A stretch of DNA of 64,000 bases from assembly GCF_014851395.1 (NCBI RefSeq), contig NW_024040485.1, forward strand, positions 11,427,399 to 11,491,398. Direction: 5' to 3'. Under the pieces are notes generated by a model. That model was not told where the DNA came from. It did not search any database and saw nothing but the letters and a program-made list of their open reading frames with translations. This DNA comes from Micropterus salmoides. Taxonomy: Eukaryota; Chordata; Actinopteri; Centrarchiformes; Centrarchidae. Positions 25,301 through 40,300 of the stretch are shown in pieces. A program made the translations under genes and the position numbers. Position 1 is the first letter of the stretch, and every line of letters begins with the position of its first letter.

Positions 25301-28300
25301 CTCAGTCTTGCACAAAGGGGGGCAGGTGATTCATGCCTAAATGACACTTGAGCACACTTCATGAGGAAGTCAGTGAGGAAACTAAACAGGATAAAGTGCA
25401 TCCTCTGCATTGTCACACACTGTATGTTGTGAAAAGGGTGGTGGCTTGTCATTTTCTTTTGCTGACCTGCTGTTCATACGGTACCATAAGGTGAGACAGG
25501 AAGTGGTATTCCTCGGTTGGATCCATTCTGACAATACCTGTGCTAGACTGCTGTGGTTTTGGTGCAGTGATGAGCTCAACAAGAACCAACCTGAATGCAA
25601 AAATAAGAATAAAAATATAATGCAAAGTGCAAACTATCAGTTGTGAATGAATTATCAGTACTGCTCATTTCTGCACTATTCAAACTCTTAGTGCAGGAGT
25701 TGATTAGGATCAAAATTAATAGAGAGAAATATGATCATTTCTAATGATTTTCAAGGTTTTCATTGTAGATCAGAAATAAGGAAATTCTTTGTGGGGCAGG
25801 GAGGTGGTAATGTCAGCAACAGAACATATGTTAGGGATAAAAGGAGAAGTTAATAAGTAACAGACTATGTCAGTTAAACAGCAACTGCAGTGCCTCATAT
25901 TAGGCATAGACAGCTGTAGAGCTAACTGTCACATTTTCCAAAACATTTTTGTTCATTTAGTACCAATCATCATTTTGTGCCTCCACAGTTACTGGCACCC
26001 TTAAAGGCGCGGCCACAGCTGAATATGGAATTTTATAGCTGCATTAATACATTTTTTCCGGCATGAGTTTGGAGCTGTGAACAAGCTGTAACCACAAAAC
26101 TGACATTTTATCACCTTAAAAGTTGATATGGTGAAAGTGAATGTATATATATTTGGACATCAAGCAGAGCGACACTAGCAAATGCAGTTGTGTTTGTGGT
26201 CACCTTGCTGGAGAAAAAATTCAGTACGTTTACTCCTGACATATTGTTGGGTCGGATATAAAGACTTTTTGTTTGTTTGTTGGTTTCTTTGTCTTAAAAG
26301 ATCTTTTTACTGGGGCTCACTAATATAAAATGGAGATATGTGAATTCTACTTTTGTTACATGTTTATCTTATTATATTGAAGTATATCTAAAGTTGTACC
26401 CTCTGGGGTCTGAGTGGTGTGGTCTGTCGGTGGACCCTGGAAGCCTCCACTGGCCAGCACCCAGTCATGTCCATCTTCTTTAGGGACATTGACCCAGGTG
26501 CACTGTCCGGACTCAAAGTCACAGCTGCCTGGAGGACTGCAGACCCCATCCCTCACAGAAATATCGTCTAATTTCACTGTAGAGTTAGTGCCTGGCACAT
26601 AGACTGACTTGAACACCACCTGGTGAAGGACATAAACGTTTTCAGAAAGCAGCTTAGCGACTCACTGGGAAAGAGACAATTTGATTTGCAGAGTGTGCGA
26701 GGAGAGGGATCGTTGTAAAAACCAGCTTACGTGGAATTTTGCAGGGGAGGACACAGTGACCTCTGCCACCTCCCAGCCTGAAGAGGGCGCTCCAGACCGT
26801 TGCCAAAGTGCATCACCCAGCTCTCCGCTCCGCAGAACATGCACGGCGAGGATGTCAGAAGGCCCTGCAGGTAACCAGTACCTGAACAAATACAGTAGAT
26901 ACACAAACATTAAAATCTGCATTAGACAACAGTGTATAAATGTGTGTGACGGCAGCACTGGACTCACCAGAAGCGTACACATAACTCTGCAGCTGAGGTG
27001 ATCTCAGGTGTGAGCAGCTGAGCTACTTCATTCTGTGTCGAGTTTGATATCATCACAGTCATGTAGTAACCTACAACAAAGACAGAGTTTGTTACAAAGG
27101 CAGTTATGGTCTTTTTGTTCAGTTACAGCATGACTGATGTTTTTGATTGTTTTGCTCTGCTTTAATTGTATTATATTTGGATTTTTCCTTCACCTCAATA
27201 GTCTGTTAAAAGCTACAGTACATGCATTATGAATTGAATAACAACAAAGGAATTTGAGACCCAACTTTAACTTACATTAAAACCTTCATCTAGTGGTGGT
27301 GAGACCACAATTTCTCTGCTACTTTCACGTATTGTCAACGAGACTTTGGTTGGTTTTGTACTGACCATTTTCAGTTCCATAGGTGTGGTCCACCTGATTT
27401 TTTGAGGCTCTTTTGTGACCCCAGCGACCCTTATGACTGACATCGTTGCCAAAGCCACACAGGTTGGAATCAAACCCACACACATCTAAAATAGTGTAAA
27501 AAAAGAGGAAAGTTGTAATAATCTCTGTAATGATGTTTTGACTTCCTGTGAACATCATCCATTGGTTGGTCTGTGTTTACGTACTCTGATTACTGCAGGG
27601 CCCGTCCCTCACTGTAATGTCATCAATGGCAATGAATCCTTTACTGTTGGTGTTTCTGTGGCCAGTGAACATCACCTGTGGATGAAGGAGGAATACATAC
27701 AATATTGAATAGAAGAAAGACAATGCTTCTGTTTCTGAATTCTGTATTAACAAAACTATCCCTATAAATTAAATAAAATAAATGAAATGCATGTGCAGAT
27801 TTGATCCCTACCGACAACTTAGCCTATTGCATATTGGTATCCCTATATACATCAGTAGATAACTCTCACATATTGAAATGGGCATCACCCTTAAAAATAC
27901 AGCATTGGTTCGGCTTTAGAGCAAACATGAAAATGTAGCTGAATTAAATTTACCCGCATTGTATTGCTCATGCTGATGGTTACTTGTGCATTAATCCACT
28001 CTGGATTCTGGGTTCCTTGGCGAGTCCAGACTAACAGTTCAGAGGATTTCTAGAACAAAGCAAGTAATTATAGTAAAAAGTAAGAACACTGGAAGCAAAG
28101 ATTGTAAGAATGTGTGAAGTAGTACTAATGAGAATGCATACTGTCTCAACCAGCAAATCCAAGGTGGATACTGAAGGCCCGAGCATGTAGTACCAGAATC
28201 CAACACAGATATGTGATGTAAGATTGATGACAGGAACAAAGATGCCTGCTCTCTCCCCATCCTTAGATCCAGATCCATTCAACAGTAAGAAGAAACCTTG

Positions 28301-31300
28301 GTAGACAAAGACTGTGATGCAAATTACTGAATACAACATAGCGCAATATCAGAGCTCCTTATTCCATTTCATATTTGACAAGGCGGTGCTTCCATTCAAC
28401 CCAGCATTGGTTATTTTGTTTATGAACACTTACTACTGACATCTGCAGTATGTGCCAACTTTTTATGGTTTGAATGGTGGAATAGCAATAAAGTGATAAC
28501 GTCAGCCATAACATTATGACCACCTGCCTACTATTGTATAAGACCCACTTTAAAACAGCCCTGACCTATTGAGACATGGACTCCACCCGACCTCTGAAGG
28601 TGTTCTGTGGTATCTGGCACCAAGACATTTGCAGCAAGCCCTGTAAGTTGCCAGGTAGGGCCTCTGTGGATTAAGACCTTTGCTCAGCGCATCCCACAGA
28701 TACTCCATTGGTGTAAGATTTGGGGATTTTGGAGGCCAAGTCAACGCCTTGAACTCGTGTTAATCAAACCTTTCCTGAACTAAATTGGCTTTGAGACAAG
28801 GCTCATTATCCTGCTGAATGAGGTCCCTGCTATCTGTGAATACCGCTTCCATGAAAGGGTGTACATGGTCTGCAACAATGCTTAGGTAGGTTATATGTGT
28901 CAAAGTACGTGAATGGCAGGGCCAAGCAGAACATTGCCCAAATCATCACACTGCCTCCGCCGGCTTGCATTCTTCCCAAAATGCATCCTGGTGCCATGTG
29001 TTCCCCAGGTAAGCAACGCACACGCACCTGGCCATCCATGTAATGTACAAAGAAAACGTGATTCATCAGACCAGGCCACCTTCTTCCATTTCTCTGTGGT
29101 CCAGTTCTGATGCTCACGTGCCCATTGTAGGTGCTTTCCACAGTGAACAGGGCTCAGCAGGAACACCCTGACTGGTCTGCAGCTCCACAGCAACATACAC
29201 AACAAACTGCGATGCATTGTGTGTTCTGACACCTTTCTATCAGAACCAGCTTCAACCTTTTCAGCAATTTGTCCTGGATCAGACCACACGAGCCAGCCTT
29301 TGCTCCCCACATGCATCAGTGATCCTTTGCCACCTATGACCATGTCGCCGTTTCACTGCTTTTCCTTCCTTAGACTACTTTTGATAGGTACTGACTACTG
29401 CAGACCAGGAACGCCCCTCAGAGCAGCAGTTTTGGAGAAGCTCTGACCCAGTCGTCTAGCTATCACAATTTGGCCAAGGCACCACGGCGGACCACGGTGA
29501 TCGCTCTGAGGAGAGGAAAGAGAGCCAGGAGAGGAGCCATACTGGCCCAGCATGGACTTAATTCTGCTCCTAAAGATCTGGTCTGGACAAAATGGGACTC
29601 ATGTTACCAAGTGACGGAATTCAGAGACTGTTGTGCCCACATCGTTACAGAGACCTGCCCTAAAAATGTTAATCAGTCGTCAAATTTATTGTTGATTTCT
29701 GTTTCTGTATCCACAGTTATAATGTATCTACCTTGGCTAAAAACACTGTTTTGACTACTAGCACATACAGTACAACAGTTACACAGATGTCTGATGGTCT
29801 TTACAGAAGTACTGTTGCTACATATGTTTTCAGGTTTCTTCTTGAATGCTTATATTATGCATATATTATTGTCAACTGTCAATACCTTGATCATTTCCAA
29901 TAGTGTGATCATACTGAGGTCCATCCCAAGGCTGGTCCACTTGAAGTCCACTTCTGAGAGTCCAGTTCATATCATCACTGACCTCCTGGACCCAACTACA
30001 TGGACCTGATTTACAAGATACAATCTTATATTTTAAAATATTGTATGTGTAAAATGGGTAACAGGATAAATAGACAATAGAATGTTTACTTCAAAGTATG
30101 CAAATATCCAAATGCAAATACTACTCAACTAGCCTCAAGTAAAACTAAGATGTTCACAAAACAATGGATAAAATTCACATTATTAGATATATATCGGTAA
30201 ATAATTTATCTTGCCCCTGATACAGTATGATAATGTATGTTACTACATTTATGATCTTTTAAAAAACACAATGAATTAGTATTAGTAGCCTTTAGTTTTT
30301 GAAAAAAATATCTGTCAAGTCAAATATGTTCAAGTCAGCTGATTTTACTTCACTGCTGCTGAAACAGATTTTAAGTGCCTTAAGCAAGGCTCTCAAACAT
30401 GCTAACAACAAGCCCTGACTTGCAGTAACCCTGCCAGCAAGGATTTAAGGTTTTTTGGTTTTTTTTTAAAGTACAAAACAAATTGAGAATTCACAGTCAT
30501 TTCTGAACCGATTTTACAAGAGTCACCTTGTTCAAAAGTGCAGTCCATAGCAGAGGCAGGAGCAGTGGTGGTTGTGGTGGCAGGGTTCGGGGTGGTTGTA
30601 GGGATAATGTCATTGCAAGACTTCTCCCTGATGATGTGGATGTCATCCAGGGCAAAGCTCCCTTCCTTTGAAGCTGGACAACTCGCTTGTAAAATAATCT
30701 GTGATGAAGGATGGTTAATTTAGAAATGTGCACTGATTCATTTAGGAGCGGTGTTTTCTCAAGAAAACTTATCAGGATATATTATGAATTTATCAGCAAA
30801 TATTTACCTGATGAAGCCCTGATGCACTATAATCCACCCTGTCTTGGATCCATGTGCCATTCATATATCCACTTGTATTCCACACAGAACGCAGTCCAGC
30901 AGTCTCATTTACTAACACTGTCAGTTTAATGGCTGAGGGCCCTGGAAGCACCACAATGTGCATTTATTTACAGATTTTGAGAAAGTTTCTCCTTATCCAT
31001 GATTGGTTCTCACACCCCAGTGAGTATTAAACCCCTAACATACATTTTCCATCTTATTCCACACTGTCTGAAAGTATGAAATGTTCTTTATCAAATTCTT
31101 CATTGTAGCTGTATATGTATATGTATGTGTATTCTGCATATATATATACATATATATACACACACACACATATATTTGGCTGCAGTTTTAACAGTACTAA
31201 CAATACAGTTACCATTCTCAATAGATAGTGCATATTGAAATATAGCTTTATAATCTACATAAAATACATGAGAATATTGTAAACAAAATAAGTGACCATA

Positions 31301-34300
31301 CCAGTGCTTACTGTCACAGTTAAAAAAGACTGTACTTACTATTTACTGCCCATCCGTCAGTGTAGTGCCAGATCTCCAGGCAAGCTCGGTCTACTGCCTG
31401 CATTGTCTCACTCTCCAGTCGTGCAGTTTCTTCTTTATTATACTTATATGGACTGAATAATACAAAGTGCCCTATGGAGAGTAAATACAACACAATATTT
31501 AGAATAAATATTGCGCCATGCACCTGCACACAGCTGCATAATATTAGATTCACATTATGACTATTAATCAGCTGAAGTCTGAGTGGCTCCATTAATCACA
31601 CAGTTTGCTATAATAGGTACCTTAGTAAGTGGAAAGGTTCATCTTACTCTGTCGCTTACCCAACTGAGACCTTACCAGCCCATCTGTTAAAGTGTGGTAG
31701 GTTCACAATTTTTCAAGTATGTCACAAAAAATATTCAGGTGCCCAAATGAACATTGAAAAAGGTTTCGCTTGCTACAATGACTCCTCCTGTTCATACCAG
31801 CCAGAGAGCTCCTTCTTATGCAATTTCAGTATTCAGTGACGGGGGACAAAATCAATAGTCCTCCTTCACGGCGGTAGCCAGGATTTTAGATATAGTGAGT
31901 CCTGCCGGGGGGTTGGAGAAATGAGGAAATCACTGTTTTCCAGTTTCTTACTGCATTAAAATCACTTTCACCATCAATCAAATTAGGCAAAAAGGCACAA
32001 CTGCAGCTGCAGTAGATTAAAGGGAGAAGCTTTAGCTTAATACACCCACCAAAAATGCACACACAAGGGACAAAAGAAGAGCTGGACATTTTTTGATTTG
32101 GAATTACAACTTGATTCAAACTTATTTATTTGTAAATAAAACTAACTGACATGTCCCACAAATCAAGGAAGTCATAAAATTGTTTAAAAGATACATAGTT
32201 AATATGCCTTTAAATGAAATCTATAGCTTACCAATGCATAGCATACTGAACTGAAAAAGTAAATGTAAAAAGTATAAAAGTATTTCTCATTATTGATAAA
32301 TGAGGTATCACTGAAACATTTTAGTAATAATCACTGGACACACAACTATCTATGTGTGCCTCATTTCCTGTCTGCAGAGATTCTGATACACGGAGCGCAG
32401 AATCAGAGAGCAAAAAGAATTGGGAAATCTTGTCATTCCAAAATCTTCAGCAGCACAATGACCCAGAAGAAACTGACTTCTCTCTCATATACATGAACAT
32501 TTTTAATTTGGACATCTAGTAGTATATACATCAATTGGCTAAATGACTGATGCGATCCTCCATCACCATGAACCTTGCAAAAGGCAAGGCCACCATTGGA
32601 GTAGGTGATAACAGACAACGTTACTGCAACCAGGTGGGAAGTGTAACGTTATTACAATGTTTTAGCCTATTTTACACCATGAATATTTCTGTCACCGAAA
32701 ATTTCACATTTTGAAAGCATAAAAGTTAATAGTTTGCGAGCTCAGATCTTGAACGCAGTTACTTGTTTTGAGTGGTAGATCAGATGAAATACAGCCTAAA
32801 ATGCTACACTCATTATGATGCCATTACTTAAAGTATATGTGGGTGACTTACCCAAAGCAGAATTTGTGGAGTGGTCCTTTTTTGGAATAAATATATTACC
32901 GCCACTTTCACCTGACAGCCAGTCCCAGTCCACTCCAGTCTCTGCTGGAGGACTGTTCACCCAACCACAGAAGTCCATTTCAAAGTCACAAAAACCTGCA
33001 AAGAATAACACAAATAAGCATGAATTATGCAACCATACATACATGCATGCACAAATTATAACTACCCAACCACAAACCCACATACATTAATTTTCATCTT
33101 TCGTCCATTTTCTGTTTTAACTTTAAAGTAAGTTCACAACCTGGTGGGGGACATGCGTCATTAAGGACAATGAGGTCGTCAATGGCGATATCTCTCCTCG
33201 GTCCATCCCCGACCACCGCCTCAAAAATCACCTGTCACCCAGAACGACAAATGGATTTGAATTTATAGGACATTTTCCGTTACTGTGTTTATTCATTATT
33301 GTATACATGTATTTACTGAGGAAGTGCAGACTTCTCTCAAACTAGAGTCTCTGCTGAAAAGGTTGAATGTGAGAATCTACACATGCTGTACATGCACTAT
33401 TAAACGTCTTAAAGCAATGCTCACATGCCCATATGTGCGTTAAAAGAGTTATAAAGTGCTATAATGAGTCCTCTCATCCATATCTACAGCAAAGATATCC
33501 ATTTCTAAAGCAATTTCATTGCTGTTGGTATTTTCCAGCATTATAGTCTTATTTAGTTTTACTTATTTATTGTTAACTGATCATAAAAAAAAAAAACACA
33601 CTCTCTTCACTCATTCCTCTTGAAGAGGGCTGTGAGTTTGAGGGTTTTGTGCAGTGTCTTAGCTGTTCTTATGACTGCACTCTTCTGGACAAAGACTTCA
33701 TATGTTTTACCTGTATGTTTAATCTGCTAGAGACACTCCCAGACTGTGGGTCACAACCCCAGTGCTCTGATTACCACCTACATCTTTTCCGGCTCATCTT
33801 TCAGCCCTTGGTATTTTTTGAGCTTGTTGTGTTCCTTCTTATTGATGTTGCTGATGTTGTCAGCTGCTTGTCTCTCCATAGAGGTTCATCCTCCTCCTTG
33901 TCATCATCCTTGGGTTTTTGCTGCCAGAGGTACACTTAGCCATTCATCTTTTGGGTCCATCTTTCCAATGTACTCCAGGATCTTTGTTGTTTCATCCTGG
34001 ACAGCAGTTTTGATACTCAATAGCCTTGACCTCCATAATTTCGTTTAGTGTACAGTCTCTAGGATGCTTGATTTGGGGTAAACACCATGTATTGTGAGGA
34101 GCTTTCTTGTCTTGATATCAGTGGCCCCTATCTCCTCCTTTGGCTCGTTTGTTATACCACCGGGGTATCTGAAAACTGGCAGGGCGTATATGTTGATAAT
34201 CCAGATTTTGTTCTTCCCATTCAGCTGACTTTTCAGGACCTGCCTTACTCTGTGTAGGTATTTGGCTGTGGGAGACTTCGTTGCTGCCTCTTCACAGTTT

Positions 34301-37300
34301 CCGTTTGCCTGCGAGATCCTAAGGTATTTGTAGTTCAACCCCTTCGGTTCTGAGTTTTCCTTCTATCTCACTCATTCCTGGCATACAGCTTGATGTCATC
34401 CATGTAGAGGAGGTGACTGATGGTTGTTCAGAATTTTTGATGATCTGGCTGAGGGGGTTAAGACCTATATTAGTAGTGAATCACCTTGGTATATGCTGGA
34501 CTTGATGGTGACTTGTGCAATTGGCTTTGAATTGGCTTCCAGACTTGTTTTCCACAGCCCCATTGAGCTCTTGACGAAAACTATCGTGTCCTGTTGATCT
34601 TGTACATTTCCAAGCATTCCAGTATTCATCAATGTGGCATTGACTCGTAGGCTTTCATGTAGTCAATCCAGGCACATGCACATGTTGGTCTGCCTGGTTT
34701 TGAGTGACTGCTCTATTGACCAGTAGCTGGTGCTTGGCTCCCGTGGTATTACTGCCAATTCCCTTCTGGGCCCTGTCTATCTATTGAGACATGTATCTAC
34801 TCATCTTGGCCACTATGATGCCTAACAGGAGCTTCCATATTGTGCAGAGGCAGTTTTATTGGCTGGTAGTTGGATGGGATTGTTCCCTTCTGGGGATCCT
34901 TCATGATCAGGACTCTCCCATTGTAATGGTTACTGGAGACATCTTTTGTTTTTGCCCCCATCATTCATCATTTCATCATGAGCTGAATTCAAAGATCATT
35001 TTCAGCTCATGATGAATGGGGGCAAAAACAAGTGTTGCACACACACACACATTAAAATACTGTGTAAATACATTATTTGAATGGTATCTACAACAGCGAT
35101 CCGGAGAGCAATAAGATGTGTGGCATCAGAGTCTTATAAGAAAAAACAAAAAAAAATAAAGGCATTAAAGCGACCAAAGTAATTCAATGTACATATGGGC
35201 ATGTGAGTATTGTTTTAAGATAGACTTGAAAGAATGTGAACTATTCCTTGCATATCATTGTGATTACACTGTAATGTTTTATGTCACTGCCTAAATTACA
35301 CTGTAAAAAAAAACCCTGTAAACTAAAAAAAAGAAGACATATGCATGTGTGGTGATGGTACATCTCAAGGGATTATTCACAGCTGTTGGATTCTGTTAAA
35401 AATGCAGCACAGAATTTCCAACTTTTCAAAGCAGCTGTTACAGAAGGAGGAAAGTAAAGAGAAGGACAACTAAATGTGTAAAGCTTGCACAGTTTTAAGA
35501 TGCTAGTCCAAGTGTTCACTGATCTGGCAATAATTTATTCACCAACCATTTTCTGATGCCTAATCACCAGGTACCTGATACGGGGTGTTGGGACTGACAA
35601 GGGTCAATCTTCCGTGCCTCCAGTGCTTCCCCTGATCTCCCCTTCTAGTCCAGAGCTCGGTGGAGCGTCTCTGGCTGTCTGGGGTTTGAAGGTAAACACT
35701 GAGTTCACCCACTCCACTTCCCTCCATGTAGTACCAGAACATGAGGCATTCCCCGCCAGGAGCGGTGGGCTCCATCACTGCAGTCATCACTGCGCCTCTG
35801 GACCCCATAGGGTGACGCCACAACTGGGCACTCAGATAATAACCTACACATACAGTACGGAGGAGTTACGGACATGCTGCTTTGGATTTGAGTGTGTGTG
35901 TTTGTGCAAACATGTACGTTTGTGTGTAAACTGGTTTATACAGCAAGGGATCACACAAATGTATCTACCAGAATAAATTGATAATTTATTCCAATGCATT
36001 ATCATCAGGAAACTTTTTAATACTAAAATAATACTTAATTCATCTTGTTCATAAACAATCCTCAGTCTTTCCTCAGTCTATTTTCTTTGATATCACATTT
36101 AAGTGGAAGTACTGACCTTTAAAAAAAATAGGATCCTTACAATACCAATTAATGTAATATATGTTTTGCAGGTTTTAACATTCAAGCCAAATTCAGACTG
36201 GTGGTGACTTTGACAGATGGACAAATAGAGCCCATTTTATAGTCAACTCAATCCCCCTCCTCCCCACTTTCCTTGTTTGGACGAACACAAAGTCTGAGCA
36301 AACATCAAAGGCCGACACGAGATATATCTATAGGCAAAAAAAGACGAGCCAGCTGAGGCTGCATCTCAAAGACTTGCTGACCTTGCTCTGTCCCCAGAGT
36401 GTGATCTGTGGCGGGGCCTGAAGAGTTGGCTGGTTGGGACGCCCCAGTGATCCGGCTCCAGGTGAAGTTTGCTGACGGTTGGGGCAGCAGACCACACAGG
36501 GAGCCCTGGAAGGTGCACTCTCTCTCAGCCGGACAAGTGCCATTCTCACTGCTGGACACCATTATGTCATCAATGGCTATGCTGCCTTGCTTTCCATCTA
36601 CCACAGCTTCTATAATAAACTGGAGAATGTCACAAATTATTTGAAGTGTGGGTTTCAAGAGGACAAAGAGTTTAAATTTGTCATGAAACATATTTATTTG
36701 AGCTACTGTTTTAAAAGGTCAATAAGAAAAAATATTTATCGAAAGTGCATTGAAGCCAGGGGTGGACTGGTAATCCGGCATACCGAACAAAGGCCTGGTG
36801 GGCCGATGAACTTTTGGGGCCGGTGTAAGGTAAATTATTTATTTACATAACTAAAAATGGGCAAATGATTGGCCCATAAGGCGTGGACAGCGGCCCATTG
36901 GGTAATTTTATTTCCATTTTTCATTCATTTTCATCCAATCACATCCCTTACTAGCCCCCACTCCCTCCCCCACGGCTTGAGCTGTTTCTTGTGTTATAAT
37001 TCAATTCAATTCAATTCAAATTAGCTTTATTGGCATGAATGTGTAACAACAATTTTGCCAAAGCATCATACAAACTACATATAAACAATCAACCCCATAC
37101 ATTTCATTAAACAAGTAATTAAAGCGTAAAGTAATTAAAGCGTGTGTGTGTTTGTGTTAGAAAAATTAAAATATATAAAAAATAAAAATAAAATAAATAA
37201 ATAAAACAGTATGCGTGTTTGTGTGTGTGATAAATTTTTTTTTAAATATAATCAAAATAAGATAAATAAATAAAACAGTAAGCATGTGTGTGTGTGTTAA

Positions 37301-40300
37301 AAAAAAATTAAAATAAAATGAATAAATGAAACAGTAAGCATGTGTGAGTGTTAAAAATATATATATATAAAACATTTACATAAATAGATAATACCGTAAA
37401 TGTGTGTGTGTGCATTAATAGACAAAAAAATTAATTAATTGAAAAAAATAATAATAATAATAAAAAAAGAAGTTAGCATCAAATGTAAAAACAAAATTAC
37501 TAAAATATCAAGCAATCAAAATAATAATAATTTGAAAATTTGTACAATTATTTATCAGTCTGAGTTTCCACTGGTTGTCCTCACTTCGTGGAACGAGGAG
37601 ACATATTTTGCAGCAATTATTTGACATTTGGGCATTTCTCCCAGTATATAGGAGAGTTTCTGTGAGTCTGATATGAATTTGAATTCGGGGTGTATTTGGG
37701 AAATGTTTGCAAAGTGTTTTTGTCTTAGTGTTTTGTATTTGGGGCATGAGGTTAGAAAGTGTAGCTCTGTCTTTAACTGTCCTGTGTCATATTACATCCT
37801 GTGTCCTGTTTTATATACAGTCTATGGTTGTGGGCCAAAAAATAAATAAAAATCTTCATACAAAATGCCACCAAAGCGTGAAAATAACCGATATGTTTGC
37901 TACTGGGGTTTAAATTTTTTTTTTTAAAGTAGGCCTATTAAAATATATTCTTGTATTGTTGTCATGTACGGAAGCCCTAAGCGGCCATTGAATCAAACAT
38001 TCTTTAACTCCGTTTTCCTGTGATAACGGGATAGTTTTCTCGAGATAATGAAACAGTAGTTTAACACAATGGTTTAATGGTAATTTCACCATGTGTCACT
38101 GGTTATCTGAGGTGGGGTTGGTAGAGCATAGGATGCATGCATACACAGGAGTTGTGGGTTTGATCCACACGGAAGCCCAACATTTTTTTCTTTTGTATCT
38201 TTTTCAGAAGCCTCTTCAACAAAGTTCTTATGAAGAGACTGGAGGTAGGTCCACATCCATCAACCATTGATTCATTTCCAGGCAGAGGAAATTCCTGTGC
38301 TTCTAATTCAGGGGAATCCATTTAACGTTACACATTTCCTGACGGCTATTTCGGAAACTTTGAAATAGCCGTTGGGAAATGTGTGATTGGATTTCCCTGA
38401 ATCTCTTCCTAACAACTGTGTTGGAGAGGATAATATAAAACAAACAAAAGAAGAAAAAAGAGTTTTTGAGAGCAGGAGTCAAACCTGCAATCCTTGATTG
38501 AAGTCCTACGCTCTACAAACTGAGCTAACCCAACAAACTGTGAAATACTAGCCCTGAATGAAACTAACCTGTTACTAGGTTATTAGACACTTAGACCCTA
38601 GTTGCTCCAAAAGCGTGCGGCCTCTGACGTATAAAGCAATTGTAAGTCGCTTTGGATAAAAGCATCAGCTAAATGAGTAAATTATAAAAATGTAATGTTA
38701 TTATTAGACTTCAATAGGAATAGAAAGAAATTGGTAATTTTTGTTGTAAAAAACACTGAGGAAGAAACAAAAATAAGAGACTTGTATTTGATAAAAGTAA
38801 TACTAGTTTGAAGTCACATTCTTGGTCATCTTTCTACATGTTGTGATAACTGCTCTTTATTTGCTCTTCACAGGAAATAAGATGTCTTCTCATTCTAAAA
38901 AAATCCTCTAATATATCCTTCAATCTTATGATCAGCAGAGGAATATACACAAAAATAATACCTGTATTGGTTTGTCACTGTTGAAGGCAAGATCTGCAAA
39001 TCTCCATTTGTTTCCCTGGGTGCCACTTCTCATCCATACAACCGTCTCTGCTTCACCAGAACGCTTTGCAATAAACTTCAATGAACCTGATAGTAAGAGA
39101 ATATCAACATAAGTTGTGAATTAGAGAAATGGATGTTTATGTAACTGTAGTTAGAATGAATCAGAATTATATGGATCTTAAAAAAGTGCCGAAAAGTAGC
39201 ATTTTTTTTTTGTATATACCTGTGGAATTAATTGTGTTTGGAAGTGTACTGAACAGTGATGCACGTACCAATGCTGCTGCCAAATATGTGGTACAAGAAG
39301 CTCACACATATGACTTGACCTGCAGGTCGAGGGAAGCTGATGAGTCTGGCTGTTGATGAATTATGTGGTTTGAGCTCAGTATTTATGAGCATGTAGTAGC
39401 CTGCAGAGGAAGAAAAAAGAGCAAAAATTATCAAGTACTCAGTGTGCTTACAAAATTAAATCATATATATGAAAACAAAAATATTTTGTCAATAGTATTT
39501 AGTATTAGAGAATCAAAAATGTGATTACATTTTTAAGGAAACTATATGACTGAATATTCACTTCTATCTGATATCTTCATAGTTTTAATAAATTTTATGA
39601 ATGGTTGCAATTATTAGCTGTAGTTTGTTTTTACTTCTCTGTATTTTGTTTATTGTATCAGGCCTTGGGCCCCTAAACCTTTAGCACCCTTAAAGTTCCA
39701 GGATCACTAACTGGACTGTGGTAATCTAATATTGTAAGCACTAAAGGAAAATAAGATTTGAGGGCTTTATTATTTCAGTTTATTTATAAAATCATTGCTA
39801 AAACAAAATTCTAGTGTACTGTCAATAGGATATTCACCATTCCCAGTTGGGCCTTCATTATATTTCCCATTACTCCTTTTCCACAAAAGGCTGGCAGTGT
39901 AGTCATGGTACCAAGAACAGGTGTCTTTTTGAAAATCACACGAGAGTTGGTCTGACCCTGCAGGGACATCTCCCTCTCCACAGTTGTCAAAGCTGATATC
40001 ATCCAGCATAACGTCTGCTTCTGATGAAATTGGAGGGCTGAATAAAAACTGCAGCTGTAGAAAGAGAAGTGGTTTATTCTACATTTGTTCAGAAAATCTA
40101 CAATACATTCAACCTTATGGTGTAACAAGATGAAATAATCAAATTTGTCTTGAGTATGGCTGCACTGACTACATACAAAACATACCTTATATATTTTCTA
40201 ATCCTTTGTATTGTGTAGCCTAAGCTACAAAGCTGCCAACACACTATACCTACATGAAATGTCCTTTAACCCTAGAAACCAACCAGTACATCCGATTTCT

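Noticed and set aside
37010..37425. CRISPR-like or regulatory repeat array
   Set aside because: Units are imperfect, AT-rich and without constant spacers. It is a eukaryotic minisatellite next to a LINE tail.
38105..38535. Functional tRNA genes
   Set aside because: A- and B-box-like words are present, but the sequences do not fold into complete cloverleaves and are followed by SINE body and tail, so they are SINE heads.
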